The position numbers and the translations under genes are program-made. The notes beneath the pieces were generated by a model that was not told the DNA's origin, ran no database searches, and saw only the letters and a list, made by a program, of their open reading frames with translations. From Mediterraneibacter catenae (GTDB lineage: Bacteria; Bacillota; Clostridia; Lachnospirales; Lachnospiraceae), in the NCBI RefSeq assembly GCF_008691045.1, contig NZ_VMSO01000011.1, positions 1 to 64,000 of the forward strand: DNA of 64,000 nucleotides, in the 5' to 3' direction. Of this stretch, positions 17,453 to 26,781 are shown piece after piece (within the stretch, counting starts at the first letter, position 1; each line of letters begins with the position of its first letter).

Positions 17453-18526
17453 TTATTTCTTTCTTTTTGACTTCTGCTTTTCGAAGAACAGTGCCCTCTT
17501 ATTTCTCAGACGAAACAATATATAATTCCCGTCATAAAGGAAAGCGGCAAAACTGATCTTCAATGCTGCAGTGCTCTCCGGATATATTGTATACAGTTCT
17601 TTCTTCATTTTAAGAAAACGGCCGGTCCATAAACGCATAAATGCCCTGTCACGAACGTCAGCATATACTCTTTTTCTGAATTCAAATGAAGAAACGGTCA
17701 TTGTGTTTCTTGCTCTTGTCAGAACATTATCCATTATCATAAAATAGATAAGCGGGAAACGCTCTTTTACAGCATTACAGTCCGTATACCGGTTTACAAA
17801 AAACCAGAACTGTTTTGCCAGCTCATTCATACGTCCGGCATTCAGTCTCGCAGACTGTTCTGCCATAATGGAATGTGGGCGCTGAATATAATTATATAGA
17901 AATTCATCCACACTCAGAATATTGACTGCGTGGGTACAATAACATAAGCAAAAGCAGAGATCCTCCGCAAAAATAATATTATTATCCGCAAAACGGAGAT
18001 TATATTTTTCAATCAGTTCTCTCCGATAAAGCTTATCCCAGGCGGCCCAGTCCAGCCTTCCTGCCAAAATATAATCTGTCAGGAAGCGGGCTCTCTTTTC
18101 ATCAGTATCCAGAGTATATCTCCCTGCCTCGTATCTGGCCGGTATTTTAGTCCCGTCAGATGATATCAGAAAATACCGGAAAAAAACGACATCCTCTCCC
18201 TGTTCCATATATCCGACAGCAGTAGAGATCAGTTTTTCCTCTATTGTATCATCGCCGTCAAGGAAATAGATATACTTTCCGCCTGCAGCATCTAACCCTG
18301 CATTTCTCGCTGACGATAATCCCCCGTTTTCTTTATGGATCACCCGGATCCTTGGATCTCTCCCGAGCCATGCATCACATTTTCCCCCGGCCCCATCTTC
18401 AGATCCGTCGTCAACTAATATTATTTCAAGATTTTTATAATCCTGACTGCACACCGAATGTATGGCTGCATCCATATAATCCGCTACATTGTAGATCGGA
18501 ATAATAACTGAGACTAAACTCTCCAT
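17453..18526 (-). CDS. Glycosyltransferase family 2
   Basis: 357 residues, GT-A fold. VSVIIPIYNVADYMDAA, LVDDGSEDGAG, HKENGGLSSARNAG and FLDGDDTIEE give the catalytic core; the rest is helical with EDLCFCLCYC and FLYNYIQR near the acceptor region. Just upstream of the flippase and downstream of Wzt. Confidence 0.88.
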   Translation of the reverse strand: MESLVSVIIPIYNVADYMDAAIHSVCSQDYKNLEIILVDDGSEDGAGGKCDAWLGRDPRIRVIHKENGGLSSARNAGLDAAGGKYIYFLDGDDTIEEKLISTAVGYMEQGEDVVFFRYFLISSDGTKIPARYEAGRYTLDTDEKRARFLTDYILAGRLDWAAWDKLYRRELIEKYNLRFADNNIIFAEDLCFCLCYCTHAVNILSVDEFLYNYIQRPHSIMAEQSARLNAGRMNELAKQFWFFVNRYTDCNAVKERFPLIYFMIMDNVLTRARNTMTVSSFEFRKRVYADVRDRAFMRLWTGRFLKMKKELYTIYPESTAALKISFAAFLYDGNYILFRLRNKRALFFEKQKSKRKK

Positions 18527-18538
18527 AAAATCCCTCTG

Positions 18539-19816
18539 TTAATGCACTGAATAAAGCCGGACGTCTGGAAACTGAGCATGTCCCCACCACTGGGGCAGCC
18601 ACTCCAGGTCTTTCTCCGTCCGTTTTTCTATCTCAAGAATTGGCGCGCCTGCCACCCGGTCATAACATTCCTGAAGTCCAAAGTCATTGGATTCGAATGA
18701 AAAGAGGTCAAACCGGTACCACCCGGGCGCAAGATGTTCTGTATCAAGACCGAGATGAAGTTCCAGTTCATCCCCTGTCTTAGCTGCCAGCCCCTCGTTT
18801 AAAAACATGGTTCCGGCTATGGTGTCATCAGCTGCAATGATAGAAAACCTTAACTTCATATTATCAAAATCGCTGTTGGCCCTGCATTTTAATCTCACTT
18901 CTACCACATCACCCGTACGTATCGGGACATTCCGGTCACGAAGGACATCCATGCTTAAAAATTCCAGCTTGATATTCTTCTCTATCCCCCGTGGAATCTT
19001 TGTAAAGTCATAGTGATATTCCATGTTTTTGCGGCTGTCAGAATAAATCTCGATCGCTGTCTCAGTATCCCCATCGAAAACCATTTTCCCGTGATCAAGT
19101 ACTATACAACGGGAACACAGTTGCCTTATCGTATTCATATTATGGCTGACATACAATACGGTCCGTCCTTCATACTGAGAAGCATCACCCATCTTGCCAA
19201 GACATTTCTGTTGAAATTTCATATCCCCAACTGCAAGGACTTCATCCATAACCATGATCTCACTGTCAAGATGCGCTGCAACCGCAAATGCAAGTTTGAC
19301 ATACATCCCGCTTGAGTACCGCTTGACGGGGGTATCAATGAACCGCTCCATTTCTGCAAAAGAAACAATCTCATCAAATTTGCGGCTTATCTCTGCTTTA
19401 CTCATCCCCAGGATAGCGCCGTTCATATATACGTTTTCGCGTCCTGTGAGTTCCGGATGAAATCCGGTTCCGACTTCAAGCATAGAAGCGATACGGCCGT
19501 TATAGGATATCGTTCCTTTCGTCGGGGCTGTCACCCTGGATAAAAGCTTCAGCAGCGTCGACTTCCCTGCTCCGTTATGTCCGATAATCCCCAGAGTTTC
19601 TCCCTGTTTCACTTCAAAGCATACGTCGTCCAGTGCCAGAAATCTCTCTGAACCTGCGGGAACCCGCCCTGCATCGGCCAATTTACTGTTCGGATCTTCT
19701 TTTCCGCGCATCTTCGCAAACCAGCTCTGCAGATCCCCTCGAAGCGTTCCCCCTCCAATGGAACCCAGGCGGTATTCTTTACAGATATGATCAAATTTTA
19801 TTGCCAGATTATCCAT
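18539..19816 (-). CDS. Polysaccharide ABC exporter ATPase with Wzt-type C-terminal domain
   Basis: 425 residues. Residues 1-245 are an ABC ATPase: GHNGAGKST (Walker A), YSSGMYVKLAFAVA (signature), IMVMDEVLAVGD (Walker B), VSHNM (switch). The last 175 residues form a beta-rich Wzt_C-like domain (VEVRLKCRANSDFDN, ELHLGLDTEHLAPGW). In O-antigen and teichoic acid exporters such a domain recognises the capped end of the finished glycan before export. Partner permease is at 21893-22729, separated by two GT2 genes. Confidence 0.92.
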   Translation of the reverse strand: MDNLAIKFDHICKEYRLGSIGGGTLRGDLQSWFAKMRGKEDPNSKLADAGRVPAGSERFLALDDVCFEVKQGETLGIIGHNGAGKSTLLKLLSRVTAPTKGTISYNGRIASMLEVGTGFHPELTGRENVYMNGAILGMSKAEISRKFDEIVSFAEMERFIDTPVKRYSSGMYVKLAFAVAAHLDSEIMVMDEVLAVGDMKFQQKCLGKMGDASQYEGRTVLYVSHNMNTIRQLCSRCIVLDHGKMVFDGDTETAIEIYSDSRKNMEYHYDFTKIPRGIEKNIKLEFLSMDVLRDRNVPIRTGDVVEVRLKCRANSDFDNMKLRFSIIAADDTIAGTMFLNEGLAAKTGDELELHLGLDTEHLAPGWYRFDLFSFESNDFGLQECYDRVAGAPILEIEKRTEKDLEWLPQWWGHAQFPDVRLYSVH

Positions 19817-19878
19817 TTTTAATGTGTCCTCTTTTTACTTTAGTTTCTTCCTGCTCTTATATACCGTTTATCACAGGC

Positions 19879-20823
19879 TTATTTCTTCAGCATCTCAAAT
19901 ATATATCCCCGGATCTTTTTTCCAGGCAATATTCTTTTTATATATGCTCGTGGAATAACTTTTAGCATTTGTAGCCGCATCTTTATTACTTTTCGCCGAT
20001 ATGGCTGTCCGGTTTCCTTTGCCACATCACGCAACACATTTGAATAGCGTATACAATCATCAAGATATTTATCCGTTGCATATCTTTCCATTTCCTTTGA
20101 ATATGCCCGTCCCAATAATAATAACAATTTTAGTTTTCCGCCAAAAACGATATCACATATTGCCTGTACTTCATTCTTTCTTGTTACACTATCGGTACGT
20201 TCAACAACATTGTAAAGCGCCACTGGCAACTGAATGCCCGAATCACATCGCTTAAAACATTCAAACAGATATACCCAGTCTTCAGCCATAGTAAGGTTTT
20301 CTCTGAAGCGAATCTCTCCAATTTTTGAACGGCGGAACAGCTTATTCCAGCAGGTTCCGCCCAGCGGATTTGGTGTTCCGTATAAATTCTTTATCAGCTG
20401 CTTCTGATCATATCTTTTTTCTTTGACCAGGTCGCTCCTGATAAAGTCTCCGTTATTTTCATAATAATTTGCACCGCATATTACAACATCTGTTTTTTCT
20501 TTCAATGCTGCCTGATACATTTTGTGGAACATATCCGGCTCAATCCAGTCATCGCCGTCAACAAATCCGACATACGTCCCTTGCGCAATAACTAAAGCGG
20601 CATTTCTTGCTGCGCTTACTCCATGATTTTTCTGATGTATTACCCTGACCCGTGAATCTTTTCCGGAATATTCCTCGCAAATGGCGCCACAATTATCCGT
20701 TGAACCGTCATTTACTAAAATCAGTTCAAAATCTGTAAATGTCTGCTGCAAAATGCTGTCTATACATTTTATCAGATATTTTTCAACATTATATACTGGA
20801 ACAATAATTGAAAGTTCTGGCAT
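19879..20823 (-). CDS. Glycosyltransferase family 2
   Basis: 314 residues, GT-A fold (LSIIVPVYNVEKYL, LVNDGSTDNCG, HQKNHGVSAARNA, FVDGDDWIE). Its first 100 residues closely match the gene immediately upstream, so the two are probably tandem duplicates that diverged in the C-terminal half. The ATG at 20823 is preceded, nine bases away, by eleven G that occupy the place of the Shine-Dalgarno; see the repeat entry. Confidence 0.88.
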   Translation of the reverse strand: MPELSIIVPVYNVEKYLIKCIDSILQQTFTDFELILVNDGSTDNCGAICEEYSGKDSRVRVIHQKNHGVSAARNAALVIAQGTYVGFVDGDDWIEPDMFHKMYQAALKEKTDVVICGANYYENNGDFIRSDLVKEKRYDQKQLIKNLYGTPNPLGGTCWNKLFRRSKIGEIRFRENLTMAEDWVYLFECFKRCDSGIQLPVALYNVVERTDSVTRKNEVQAICDIVFGGKLKLLLLLGRAYSKEMERYATDKYLDDCIRYSNVLRDVAKETGQPYRRKVIKMRLQMLKVIPRAYIKRILPGKKIRGYIFEMLKK

Positions 20824-20832
20824 ACAATGTTA

Positions 20833-20843
20833 CCCCCCCCCCC
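20833..20843 (-). repeat. Poly-G tract (G11) in a ribosome-binding region
   Basis: Eleven consecutive C on the plus strand, G in the transcript, in the 32-base gap between two GT2 genes. It ends nine bases before the ATG of the downstream gene and is the only Shine-Dalgarno-like sequence there. Length changes would alter ribosome-site strength or spacing. Confidence 0.8.
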
Positions 20844-20855
20844 TAAATTTTCTGA

Positions 20856-21842
20856 CTATTCTGGCACTTTAATTCCCAGCATTCTTTTTACTTTTCGAAG
20901 ATATACATGCGGCAAAAGCCAAGTTGGATGCACTTTAGCCAGTTGATACGTATATTGATCATCTGTCAGATTCTTATATAAGTACTTGAGAGCCTGATAT
21001 TGACTCATACGGTATTTTTTCGGAACTTCATGGTGAACATGATCCCGATATGCAAAAAGTGTGTACAATGCCAGCAGTTTATTTCTTCGATTTACAGCCG
21101 CATCCGCTACTCTTACGTTTTGATGATTCCTAAAAAAACGGATGCATCCTTCCACAGCCTCCACATCATCATACCGCTTAACATTAAATTTCGAATGCAT
21201 AATACTGGAAGCCCTTGTTCTGTAGCCGTATGCCTGATTGTAACTGATCACAACTGTATCCGCCATAAAAAGCAAACGCGGCACTCTTGCCTGATCTTCG
21301 TGCAGCTTTCCCTCCGGGAATCTCAATTCATCAAATAATGTTTTGTGATACAGTTTTGAGCATGCATTAACCGGCACTTCTTTCTTATCCATATACATAT
21401 CCAGAACAGCTTCCTGACCGCTGATCACACGTTTTTCCCCGGTTCCTGCAGCCTTTTTTAATAACATTTCCGGATCCTGGAATTCATACATCTGACATAC
21501 TGAAATCTGTGCTTTATATTCTGCTGCACAATTAAATAGCAACTCCAGATAATCTTCAGCAACAACATCATCGCTGTCGATAAATGTCACATACTCTCCT
21601 GACATCTGATCCAGCCCTGCATTTCTCGCCGCGGAGAGCCCCCTGTTTTCCTGATGGATTACACGAATCCTTGTATCTGTCCGCTCATATTCATCACAGA
21701 TTTCTCCGCATCTGTCCGGGCTTCCATCGTCAACAAGAATCAATTCAAAATCTGTAAATGTCTGCTCCAGTATGCTGTCTATACACGGACGCAGATATTC
21801 TTCAACATTATATACAGGTACGATCACAGAAATCTCCGGCAT
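20856..21842 (-). CDS. Glycosyltransferase family 2
   Basis: 328 residues, GT-A fold: ISVIVPVYNVEEYLRP, LVDDGSPDRCG, HQENRGLSAARNAG, FIDSDDVVAEDY. The ATG at 21842 starts just before the first strand and follows AAAGGA; a longer frame from 21887 adds 15 non-conserved residues. Paralogue of the next gene (19879-20823). Lies between the ABC permease and Wzt genes, a position typical of transferases building the exported chain. Confidence 0.88.
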   Translation of the reverse strand: MPEISVIVPVYNVEEYLRPCIDSILEQTFTDFELILVDDGSPDRCGEICDEYERTDTRIRVIHQENRGLSAARNAGLDQMSGEYVTFIDSDDVVAEDYLELLFNCAAEYKAQISVCQMYEFQDPEMLLKKAAGTGEKRVISGQEAVLDMYMDKKEVPVNACSKLYHKTLFDELRFPEGKLHEDQARVPRLLFMADTVVISYNQAYGYRTRASSIMHSKFNVKRYDDVEAVEGCIRFFRNHQNVRVADAAVNRRNKLLALYTLFAYRDHVHHEVPKKYRMSQYQALKYLYKNLTDDQYTYQLAKVHPTWLLPHVYLRKVKRMLGIKVPE

Positions 21843-21892
21843 GATCTTTCCTTTCTCTTCCACATTAGCGAATGTTTCCCGGAACATCCGGA

Positions 21893-22729
21893 CTAAACAG
21901 TATCCATAAATGTTTTTTCAACGCGGTTAAATAATATAATTCCAACAACCAGAATGATCAGCGTAATTCCCAGGCTTAGCAGACAATATCCCGGTTCGAA
22001 ATCTCCAAGACCGAGAAAGGCTTTGCGGAAAATATTGATAACAGACGTCATGGGATTCAACATATAAATCCCCATATATTTTTCTGGAATAATACCAATA
22101 TCATACGCCACCGGTGTCGCATACATCCACAGCTGGACGCCGAATCCGACAAGCATCTGAAGGTCCCGGTATTTTGTCGTAAGCGCAGAAACTATAATGC
22201 CTGTCCCAAGACTCAGAAGCGCCATCTGAAGTATCAATACCGGAAGAAGCAATACCAGTTTATCTATCTGCACCTCTCCTTTTGCATAATAATAAATCCA
22301 GAATACTAAAAACATTACAAACTGGATCGCAAATGCAATAAGATTGGTCAGTACTGTCGAGATCGGCATGACCACCCGTGGGAAATATACCTTACCGAGT
22401 ATTCCTGCATTGCTGGTAAAAGTGCTGGCTGTCTGAGTCAGACAGGCCGAAAAATAAGTCCAGGCGACATTGCCGCTTAAATAAAAGAGGAAGGGCGGTA
22501 CTCCGTCTGCTGACAATCCCGCCAGAGAACCAAATACTACTGTAAAAACAACCGTTGTCAGTAAAGGCTGTATCACAGCCCATAAAGGTCCGAGAATCGT
22601 CTGCTTATACTTTGATACAAAATTGCGTTTTACAAAGAGCGAGATCAGATCCCGATACCGCCAGACTTCTTTAAGGTCAATATCAAACCATCCCGTTTTA
22701 GGCATGATCACTGTTTGAAATTTATCCAT
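21893..22729 (-). CDS. ABC-2 type polysaccharide export permease
   Basis: 278 residues with six hydrophobic segments and an N-terminal cytoplasmic section (DLKEVWRYRDLISLFVKR). FVSKYKQTILGPLWAVIQPL and the late NPMTSVINIFR are typical of the TagG/Wzm/RfbA permeases that export finished lipid-linked glycans. The ATG at 22729 follows GAGGTGG and is preferred to a GTG four codons upstream. Works with the ATPase at 18539-19816. Confidence 0.92.
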   Translation of the reverse strand: MDKFQTVIMPKTGWFDIDLKEVWRYRDLISLFVKRNFVSKYKQTILGPLWAVIQPLLTTVVFTVVFGSLAGLSADGVPPFLFYLSGNVAWTYFSACLTQTASTFTSNAGILGKVYFPRVVMPISTVLTNLIAFAIQFVMFLVFWIYYYAKGEVQIDKLVLLLPVLILQMALLSLGTGIIVSALTTKYRDLQMLVGFGVQLWMYATPVAYDIGIIPEKYMGIYMLNPMTSVINIFRKAFLGLGDFEPGYCLLSLGITLIILVVGIILFNRVEKTFMDTV

Positions 22730-22742
22730 GATATATACCACC

Positions 22743-23729
22743 TCATTTCCTGCCTGCTGTAATTTTCCTCCGCACGGTGCCGCATCCCCAATAAAATGCC
22801 CACCACACCAGAGGCCATTTCTTTCTCCGCTGCTTCCAGATCTGCCGTGCCTTCTCCCGGTCCTCTGCTTTACCGCTCTTCAGGGCGATCCAGAAAGCTT
22901 CTGCGAAGATCATCCCCCGCACTTTGTAGAATTTCCGGCAGTTTCTCCTCAGCACCTTTTCCATGTACTCCTCATGGCATGCATACATATAAGCGTCCGT
23001 GACCTTATGGTCTTCTACCGCATACCGGGACTGATAATTCGTACCGCCTTTTTCCACAATCGTCCGGTGGTGGCTCACAAGGCGGGGATCAACATACACC
23101 CTGCCTTTCCCGTACAAAATAAGCGCCAGCGACTGATCCCAGACCATTTTGTGGGCCTTATAAAACACAGACACTTCCCGCTCCGGCGCATCCCGGAAAA
23201 AATTTCTGAAAAACGCAGTATCCGTACTGTTCGGCAGCCGGTCAAAGAAATGATAATTCATAAAATCCCGATAAGAAAAAACCATCGGCTTTTTCATATC
23301 CCTTCTAACCCTTTGTACAGACTCTGTCCGGCTGAGCTCGCACCACGAATTGCAGTACATCCCCACATACTCCGGATGCTTCTCCATAAAGTCATACTGG
23401 TACTGCAGCTTATCATCACATTCCCACCAGTCGTCCCCCTCCAGGATCGCGATGTACCTGCCGCGGCACTGTCTCAGTACACCATACATATTTCTGCTGC
23501 CGCCCACATTCTGATCCCGAAGAGACAGGACAAATTTATCCGGATACCTGTCCCTGTAATCCAGCAGGATCTCCCGCGAGTGATCCGGCGAATGATCATC
23601 ATCCACCACGATTTCATAACGGAAATCTGTCTTCTGCTTCAGGATACTGTCAAGGAGCTGCTTCAGATATCCCTCCATATTATAAGTGATCACGGCGACA
23701 CTTACCGCAATTTCATTTGAATGATTCAT
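22743..23729 (-). CDS. Glycosyltransferase family 2
   Basis: 328 residues. VAVITYNMEGYLKQLLDSI, VVDDDHSPDHS, and ILEGDDWWE (the metal motif as EGDD rather than DxD) put it in the GT2 group with the early TYN motif common in capsule clusters. The start overlaps the end of the GNAT gene by 17 bases, and the stop is about a dozen bases before the permease start, so it is tightly coupled to both. Confidence 0.87.
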   Translation of the reverse strand: MNHSNEIAVSVAVITYNMEGYLKQLLDSILKQKTDFRYEIVVDDDHSPDHSREILLDYRDRYPDKFVLSLRDQNVGGSRNMYGVLRQCRGRYIAILEGDDWWECDDKLQYQYDFMEKHPEYVGMYCNSWCELSRTESVQRVRRDMKKPMVFSYRDFMNYHFFDRLPNSTDTAFFRNFFRDAPEREVSVFYKAHKMVWDQSLALILYGKGRVYVDPRLVSHHRTIVEKGGTNYQSRYAVEDHKVTDAYMYACHEEYMEKVLRRNCRKFYKVRGMIFAEAFWIALKSGKAEDREKARQIWKQRRKKWPLVWWAFYWGCGTVRRKITAGRK

Positions 23730-24252
23730 TTTCTGCTATCTCCATATACTGCTTCCGGTTTATTGCATACCAGTTCAGATGCTTCCTTACGCCCTGTATC
23801 TCGACTGCGTTTTCCTCGCAATATTCAAACCGGTATCCGACTTTCCTGTAAAAAGCATTTGCCCGCTGATTCTCCGCCAGTACGTTCAGATATACTCTGC
23901 GTAACCGGTAATCTTCAAAGGCGACTTTCCAGATCAGTCGGGTCGCCTGAAAAGCGGCGCCTGTTCCATGTGCTTTCTTTCTCGTGCTTATGGCATACTC
24001 TGCCTCGCCCGTCTCCTGATCGATCTGTTTCAGGCTCACAGTTCCCAGATACTCGTCTGTATCCTTTTTGGCGATCGCAAAATGACGGCATCTGCTGTCT
24101 TCCCCGCTTTTTAAAATAAAATCACAGCAGGAATCCACCGTCATCTTCTGCGCATCAAACCGGAAAAAACAGGCGATGGCCGGATCTTTCATCCATTCCA
24201 GCATATATGGGGCATCCTTTTCCTGTAATCCGCGCAAATAAATCTCCGCCAT
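23713..24252 (-). CDS. GNAT acetyltransferase, probably sugar N-acetylation
   Basis: 179 residues, RimJ/RimL-type GNAT fold: YLRGLQEKDAPYMLEWM, FAIAKKDTDEYLGTVSL, AEYAISTRKKAHGTGAA (acetyl-CoA loop), VYLNVLAENQRANAFYRKVGY. It directly follows an FdtA-like isomerase and a DegT aminotransferase, so acetylation of the new 3-amino group is the simplest role. In the studied Fuc3NAc and Qui3NAc pathways that step is done by a hexapeptide-repeat enzyme; a GNAT here would be a replacement. That assignment is inference. Confidence 0.8.
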   Translation of the reverse strand: MAEIYLRGLQEKDAPYMLEWMKDPAIACFFRFDAQKMTVDSCCDFILKSGEDSRCRHFAIAKKDTDEYLGTVSLKQIDQETGEAEYAISTRKKAHGTGAAFQATRLIWKVAFEDYRLRRVYLNVLAENQRANAFYRKVGYRFEYCEENAVEIQGVRKHLNWYAINRKQYMEIAENESFK

Positions 24253-24254
24253 CT

Positions 24255-25355
24255 TTAATCCTCCCTGAAGGAATTCACCGCATCTGTTACCAGTTTCACC
24301 TCTTCATCAGGCATCCCCGCATAGATCGGAAGGCTTAATTCCTGTGCGGCATAAGATTCGCTGAGCGGATACTCCCCTTTTCGATGCCCCAGATATTCGT
24401 AACATTTCTGCAGATGGGGCGGTATCGGGTAATGGATCAAAGTATGGATTCCTTTATCCAGCAAATATCTCTGCAGCTCCTCTCTCCTTTCACAGAGAAG
24501 AGGGAATACATGGTACACATGCTCTGCCCCGTTCCGTGTTTCAGGCAGTCTTACAAGCGGGTTTTCTATCCCTTCTAAATACATTCCGGCAATGCGGTTT
24601 CGCCATGCATTTCCTTCCTGCAGATGCGCCATACTCACCTTTAGAACTGCAGCCTGCACTTCATCCAGACGGGTATTTTTCCCGCAGATATCATTAACGT
24701 ATTTTTTTGCGCTTCCATAATTCCTGAGCGCCCGAAGTTTCTGGGCGATGTTCTCGTCATCTGTCAGCAATGCTCCGGAATCGCCGAGCGCTCCCATCGG
24801 TTTTGTCGGATAGAAACTGAAGCATCCGATCTTCCCGAAAGTTCCCGTCTTCTTTCCCCTGTAAACCGCACCGTGCGACTGTGCACAGTCTTCAATCACA
24901 TAAAGCCCGTACTTCTCTGCAATAGTTTGTATTGTATCCATCTCACAGGGCTGACCATATAAATGTACCGGCAGGATTGCCTTTGTCTTATCTGTGACGG
25001 CCTGTTCAATCTGCTCAGCATCAATGCAGAAATATCGATCAGGTTCTACAAAAACCGGCGTCGCTCCGTTTTCTGTAATTCCAAGCACCGAAGCAATATA
25101 TGTATTTGCAGGCACGATCACCTCGTCCCCCGGTCCGATGTCCAGCGCACGTACAGCCAGGATCAGTGCGTCCAGTCCGGAATTTACGCCGATGCAATAC
25201 TTTGCTCCCATATATTCTGCGAATCCAGCTTCGAATTCTTCCAGTTCTTTTCCAAGAATATACCAGCCGGATCGCATGGCGCGAAGAGCCGCTTCCTCAT
25301 ATTCCTGAGCGTACAGATCATATCCTCTTTTTAATCTCACAAAATCAACTGACAC
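24255..25355 (-). CDS. DegT/DnrJ/EryC1/StrS sugar aminotransferase
   Basis: 366-residue PLP enzyme. GVNSGLDALILAVRALDIG binds the cofactor phosphate, VIEDCAQSHGAVY holds the ring-stacking region, SFYPTKPMGALGDSGAL carries the Schiff-base Lys, and RNYGSAKKYVND follows. Starts two bases after the FdtA stop. With FdtA it should transaminate the 3-keto sugar made from dTDP-4-keto-6-deoxyglucose, giving a dTDP-3-amino-3,6-dideoxyhexose (Fuc3N or Qui3N type). Confidence 0.93.
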   Translation of the reverse strand: MSVDFVRLKRGYDLYAQEYEEAALRAMRSGWYILGKELEEFEAGFAEYMGAKYCIGVNSGLDALILAVRALDIGPGDEVIVPANTYIASVLGITENGATPVFVEPDRYFCIDAEQIEQAVTDKTKAILPVHLYGQPCEMDTIQTIAEKYGLYVIEDCAQSHGAVYRGKKTGTFGKIGCFSFYPTKPMGALGDSGALLTDDENIAQKLRALRNYGSAKKYVNDICGKNTRLDEVQAAVLKVSMAHLQEGNAWRNRIAGMYLEGIENPLVRLPETRNGAEHVYHVFPLLCERREELQRYLLDKGIHTLIHYPIPPHLQKCYEYLGHRKGEYPLSESYAAQELSLPIYAGMPDEEVKLVTDAVNSFRED

Positions 25356-25357
25356 TT

Positions 25358-25762
25358 TTACACATCCTTTTCCTGCATAAATTCATCCATATCCCGTATG
25401 TATTCTTCCGCGTCATAATGCTCACTGGAAAGACAGAGCAGAATACTGTCCCCGGAAAAATCATACATATCTTTCCACACCATTTTCGGAATATATATTC
25501 CTGTATGAGGCTTGTCCAGAACAAAGACCTCTTCGGTTCCGTCTCTTTCATACGTTTTTACTTTACAGCTTCCGCATACATTGATCAGAACAAATTCGCT
25601 TTTTCTGTTTGCGTGCTTCCCTCGCACAACATCTGCGTCTGACCCGTAAATATAAAAGATTCTTTTAATATCAAACGGGATATCACTCAGCCCTTCTACG
25701 ACAACAAGCCAGCCCCTGTCATCTCCATGCCTTGGGAATTCAAGCATATAAGGTTTCTCCAT
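25358..25762 (-). CDS. FdtA/QdtA-type dTDP-sugar 3,4-ketoisomerase
   Basis: 134-residue cupin. Matches the FdtA/QdtA/WbtF group: FPRHGDDRGWLVVVEG, DIKRIFYIYGSDADVVRGKHANRKSE, YIPKMVWKDMYDFSGDSILL. It moves the keto group of dTDP-4-keto-6-deoxyglucose from C4 to C3. Which C4 epimer results cannot be judged by eye. The ATG at 25762 follows AGGAAG; a GTG at 25774 overlapping the upstream stop is possible. Confidence 0.88.
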   Translation of the reverse strand: MEKPYMLEFPRHGDDRGWLVVVEGLSDIPFDIKRIFYIYGSDADVVRGKHANRKSEFVLINVCGSCKVKTYERDGTEEVFVLDKPHTGIYIPKMVWKDMYDFSGDSILLCLSSEHYDAEEYIRDMDEFMQEKDV

Positions 25763-25770
25763 CTTCTTCC

Positions 25771-26781
25771 TCACAATCTGTCACCACATTCTCCGAGCAT
25801 GTGACCGTAATTCGTTATTCTGCCGTCCGCAGTTTTTTCCGCCTTGTTTCCAAATTTCCACGATAATTTATACAGAAACGTATCGCCTTCGGTATACCGT
25901 TTAAAAGCCTCCTCATCATACGGCTCTGACAGTTTATTGATCAGCTCATTTCGAAGCAGGTTATTGTCCGGGACACTGTCGATCATTTCTTTTACGCAGG
26001 GGATATTCCGGTATGCCAGTTCGAAGATATAATCCATCATCAGGTAGTCCACTGCCATATCACATTTTCTCCAGTACTCCAGCAGGCAGTCCCTCGTAAA
26101 AGGGAACAGCGGAAACTCTTTGTTCCCGCCCATCACATAGCCGACCCATCTTGACCGGGATATCAGATACTTTCGTTTCGTCTCCGCCTTGCAGACGAAA
26201 AACGGCGTTCTTAAGAAGTCTGCTCCTTTATCCTGAGACCACCACACAGTAGCGCCTGTGAAGAATCCGCCTTCCGCCGCCATTATGGATACTACCATCA
26301 GGTCGCAGATATGCTGCAGGGCAATCTTTCCCTCGCGGTTCTTCTGAAGGATGTATTCCGGGATATCGAAATAATTCTGATAATTATCTTTTGAGAGCGT
26401 GATCACTTCCTGGCCGGTATGCCTCCTTGCACTGTCAATACACATACGGAACAGCTTATCCGCATGCTCCTCCCCCTGCCACCACATGCTCCAGACTTTT
26501 GTCTCTTTATTCAGCTTATGCAGATTTTCCGGCGCAGGCATGTTTTTGTATTTTGTAATAGTTTCCGAACATTTATCTTCCATGTAATCCAGCACCCATT
26601 CGTGCTTTTTCATCGCTGCGCGGTCTATCTCCTCATCCGGACGGTTCCGCAGAAGCGCGATATCCAGCGCAAGACATCTGCGCGCATATTTTTTAGAAAA
26701 GAAAGTATTTTCTTTATATTGAACATGCGTCTTTTTTACCCATCTCCAGTATTTCTTAATATGCCTGATATTAAATCCCAT
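25771..26781 (-). CDS. Capsular polysaccharide synthesis glycosyltransferase (Caps_synth)
   Basis: 336 residues, GT32-related. VWSMWWQGEEHADKLF, CIDSARRHTGQEVITLSKDN, IALQHICDLMVVSIMAAEGG and FFTGATVWWS correspond to the conserved W-Q, substrate and DxD regions; the usual acidic pair after the YGG motif reads GGFFTGATVW here, so the metal motif is weak. The ATG at 26781 follows AGGGAA; one at 26814 has no ribosome site and would overlap LicD by 44 bases. Confidence 0.82.
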   Translation of the reverse strand: MGFNIRHIKKYWRWVKKTHVQYKENTFFSKKYARRCLALDIALLRNRPDEEIDRAAMKKHEWVLDYMEDKCSETITKYKNMPAPENLHKLNKETKVWSMWWQGEEHADKLFRMCIDSARRHTGQEVITLSKDNYQNYFDIPEYILQKNREGKIALQHICDLMVVSIMAAEGGFFTGATVWWSQDKGADFLRTPFFVCKAETKRKYLISRSRWVGYVMGGNKEFPLFPFTRDCLLEYWRKCDMAVDYLMMDYIFELAYRNIPCVKEMIDSVPDNNLLRNELINKLSEPYDEEAFKRYTEGDTFLYKLSWKFGNKAEKTADGRITNYGHMLGECGDRL

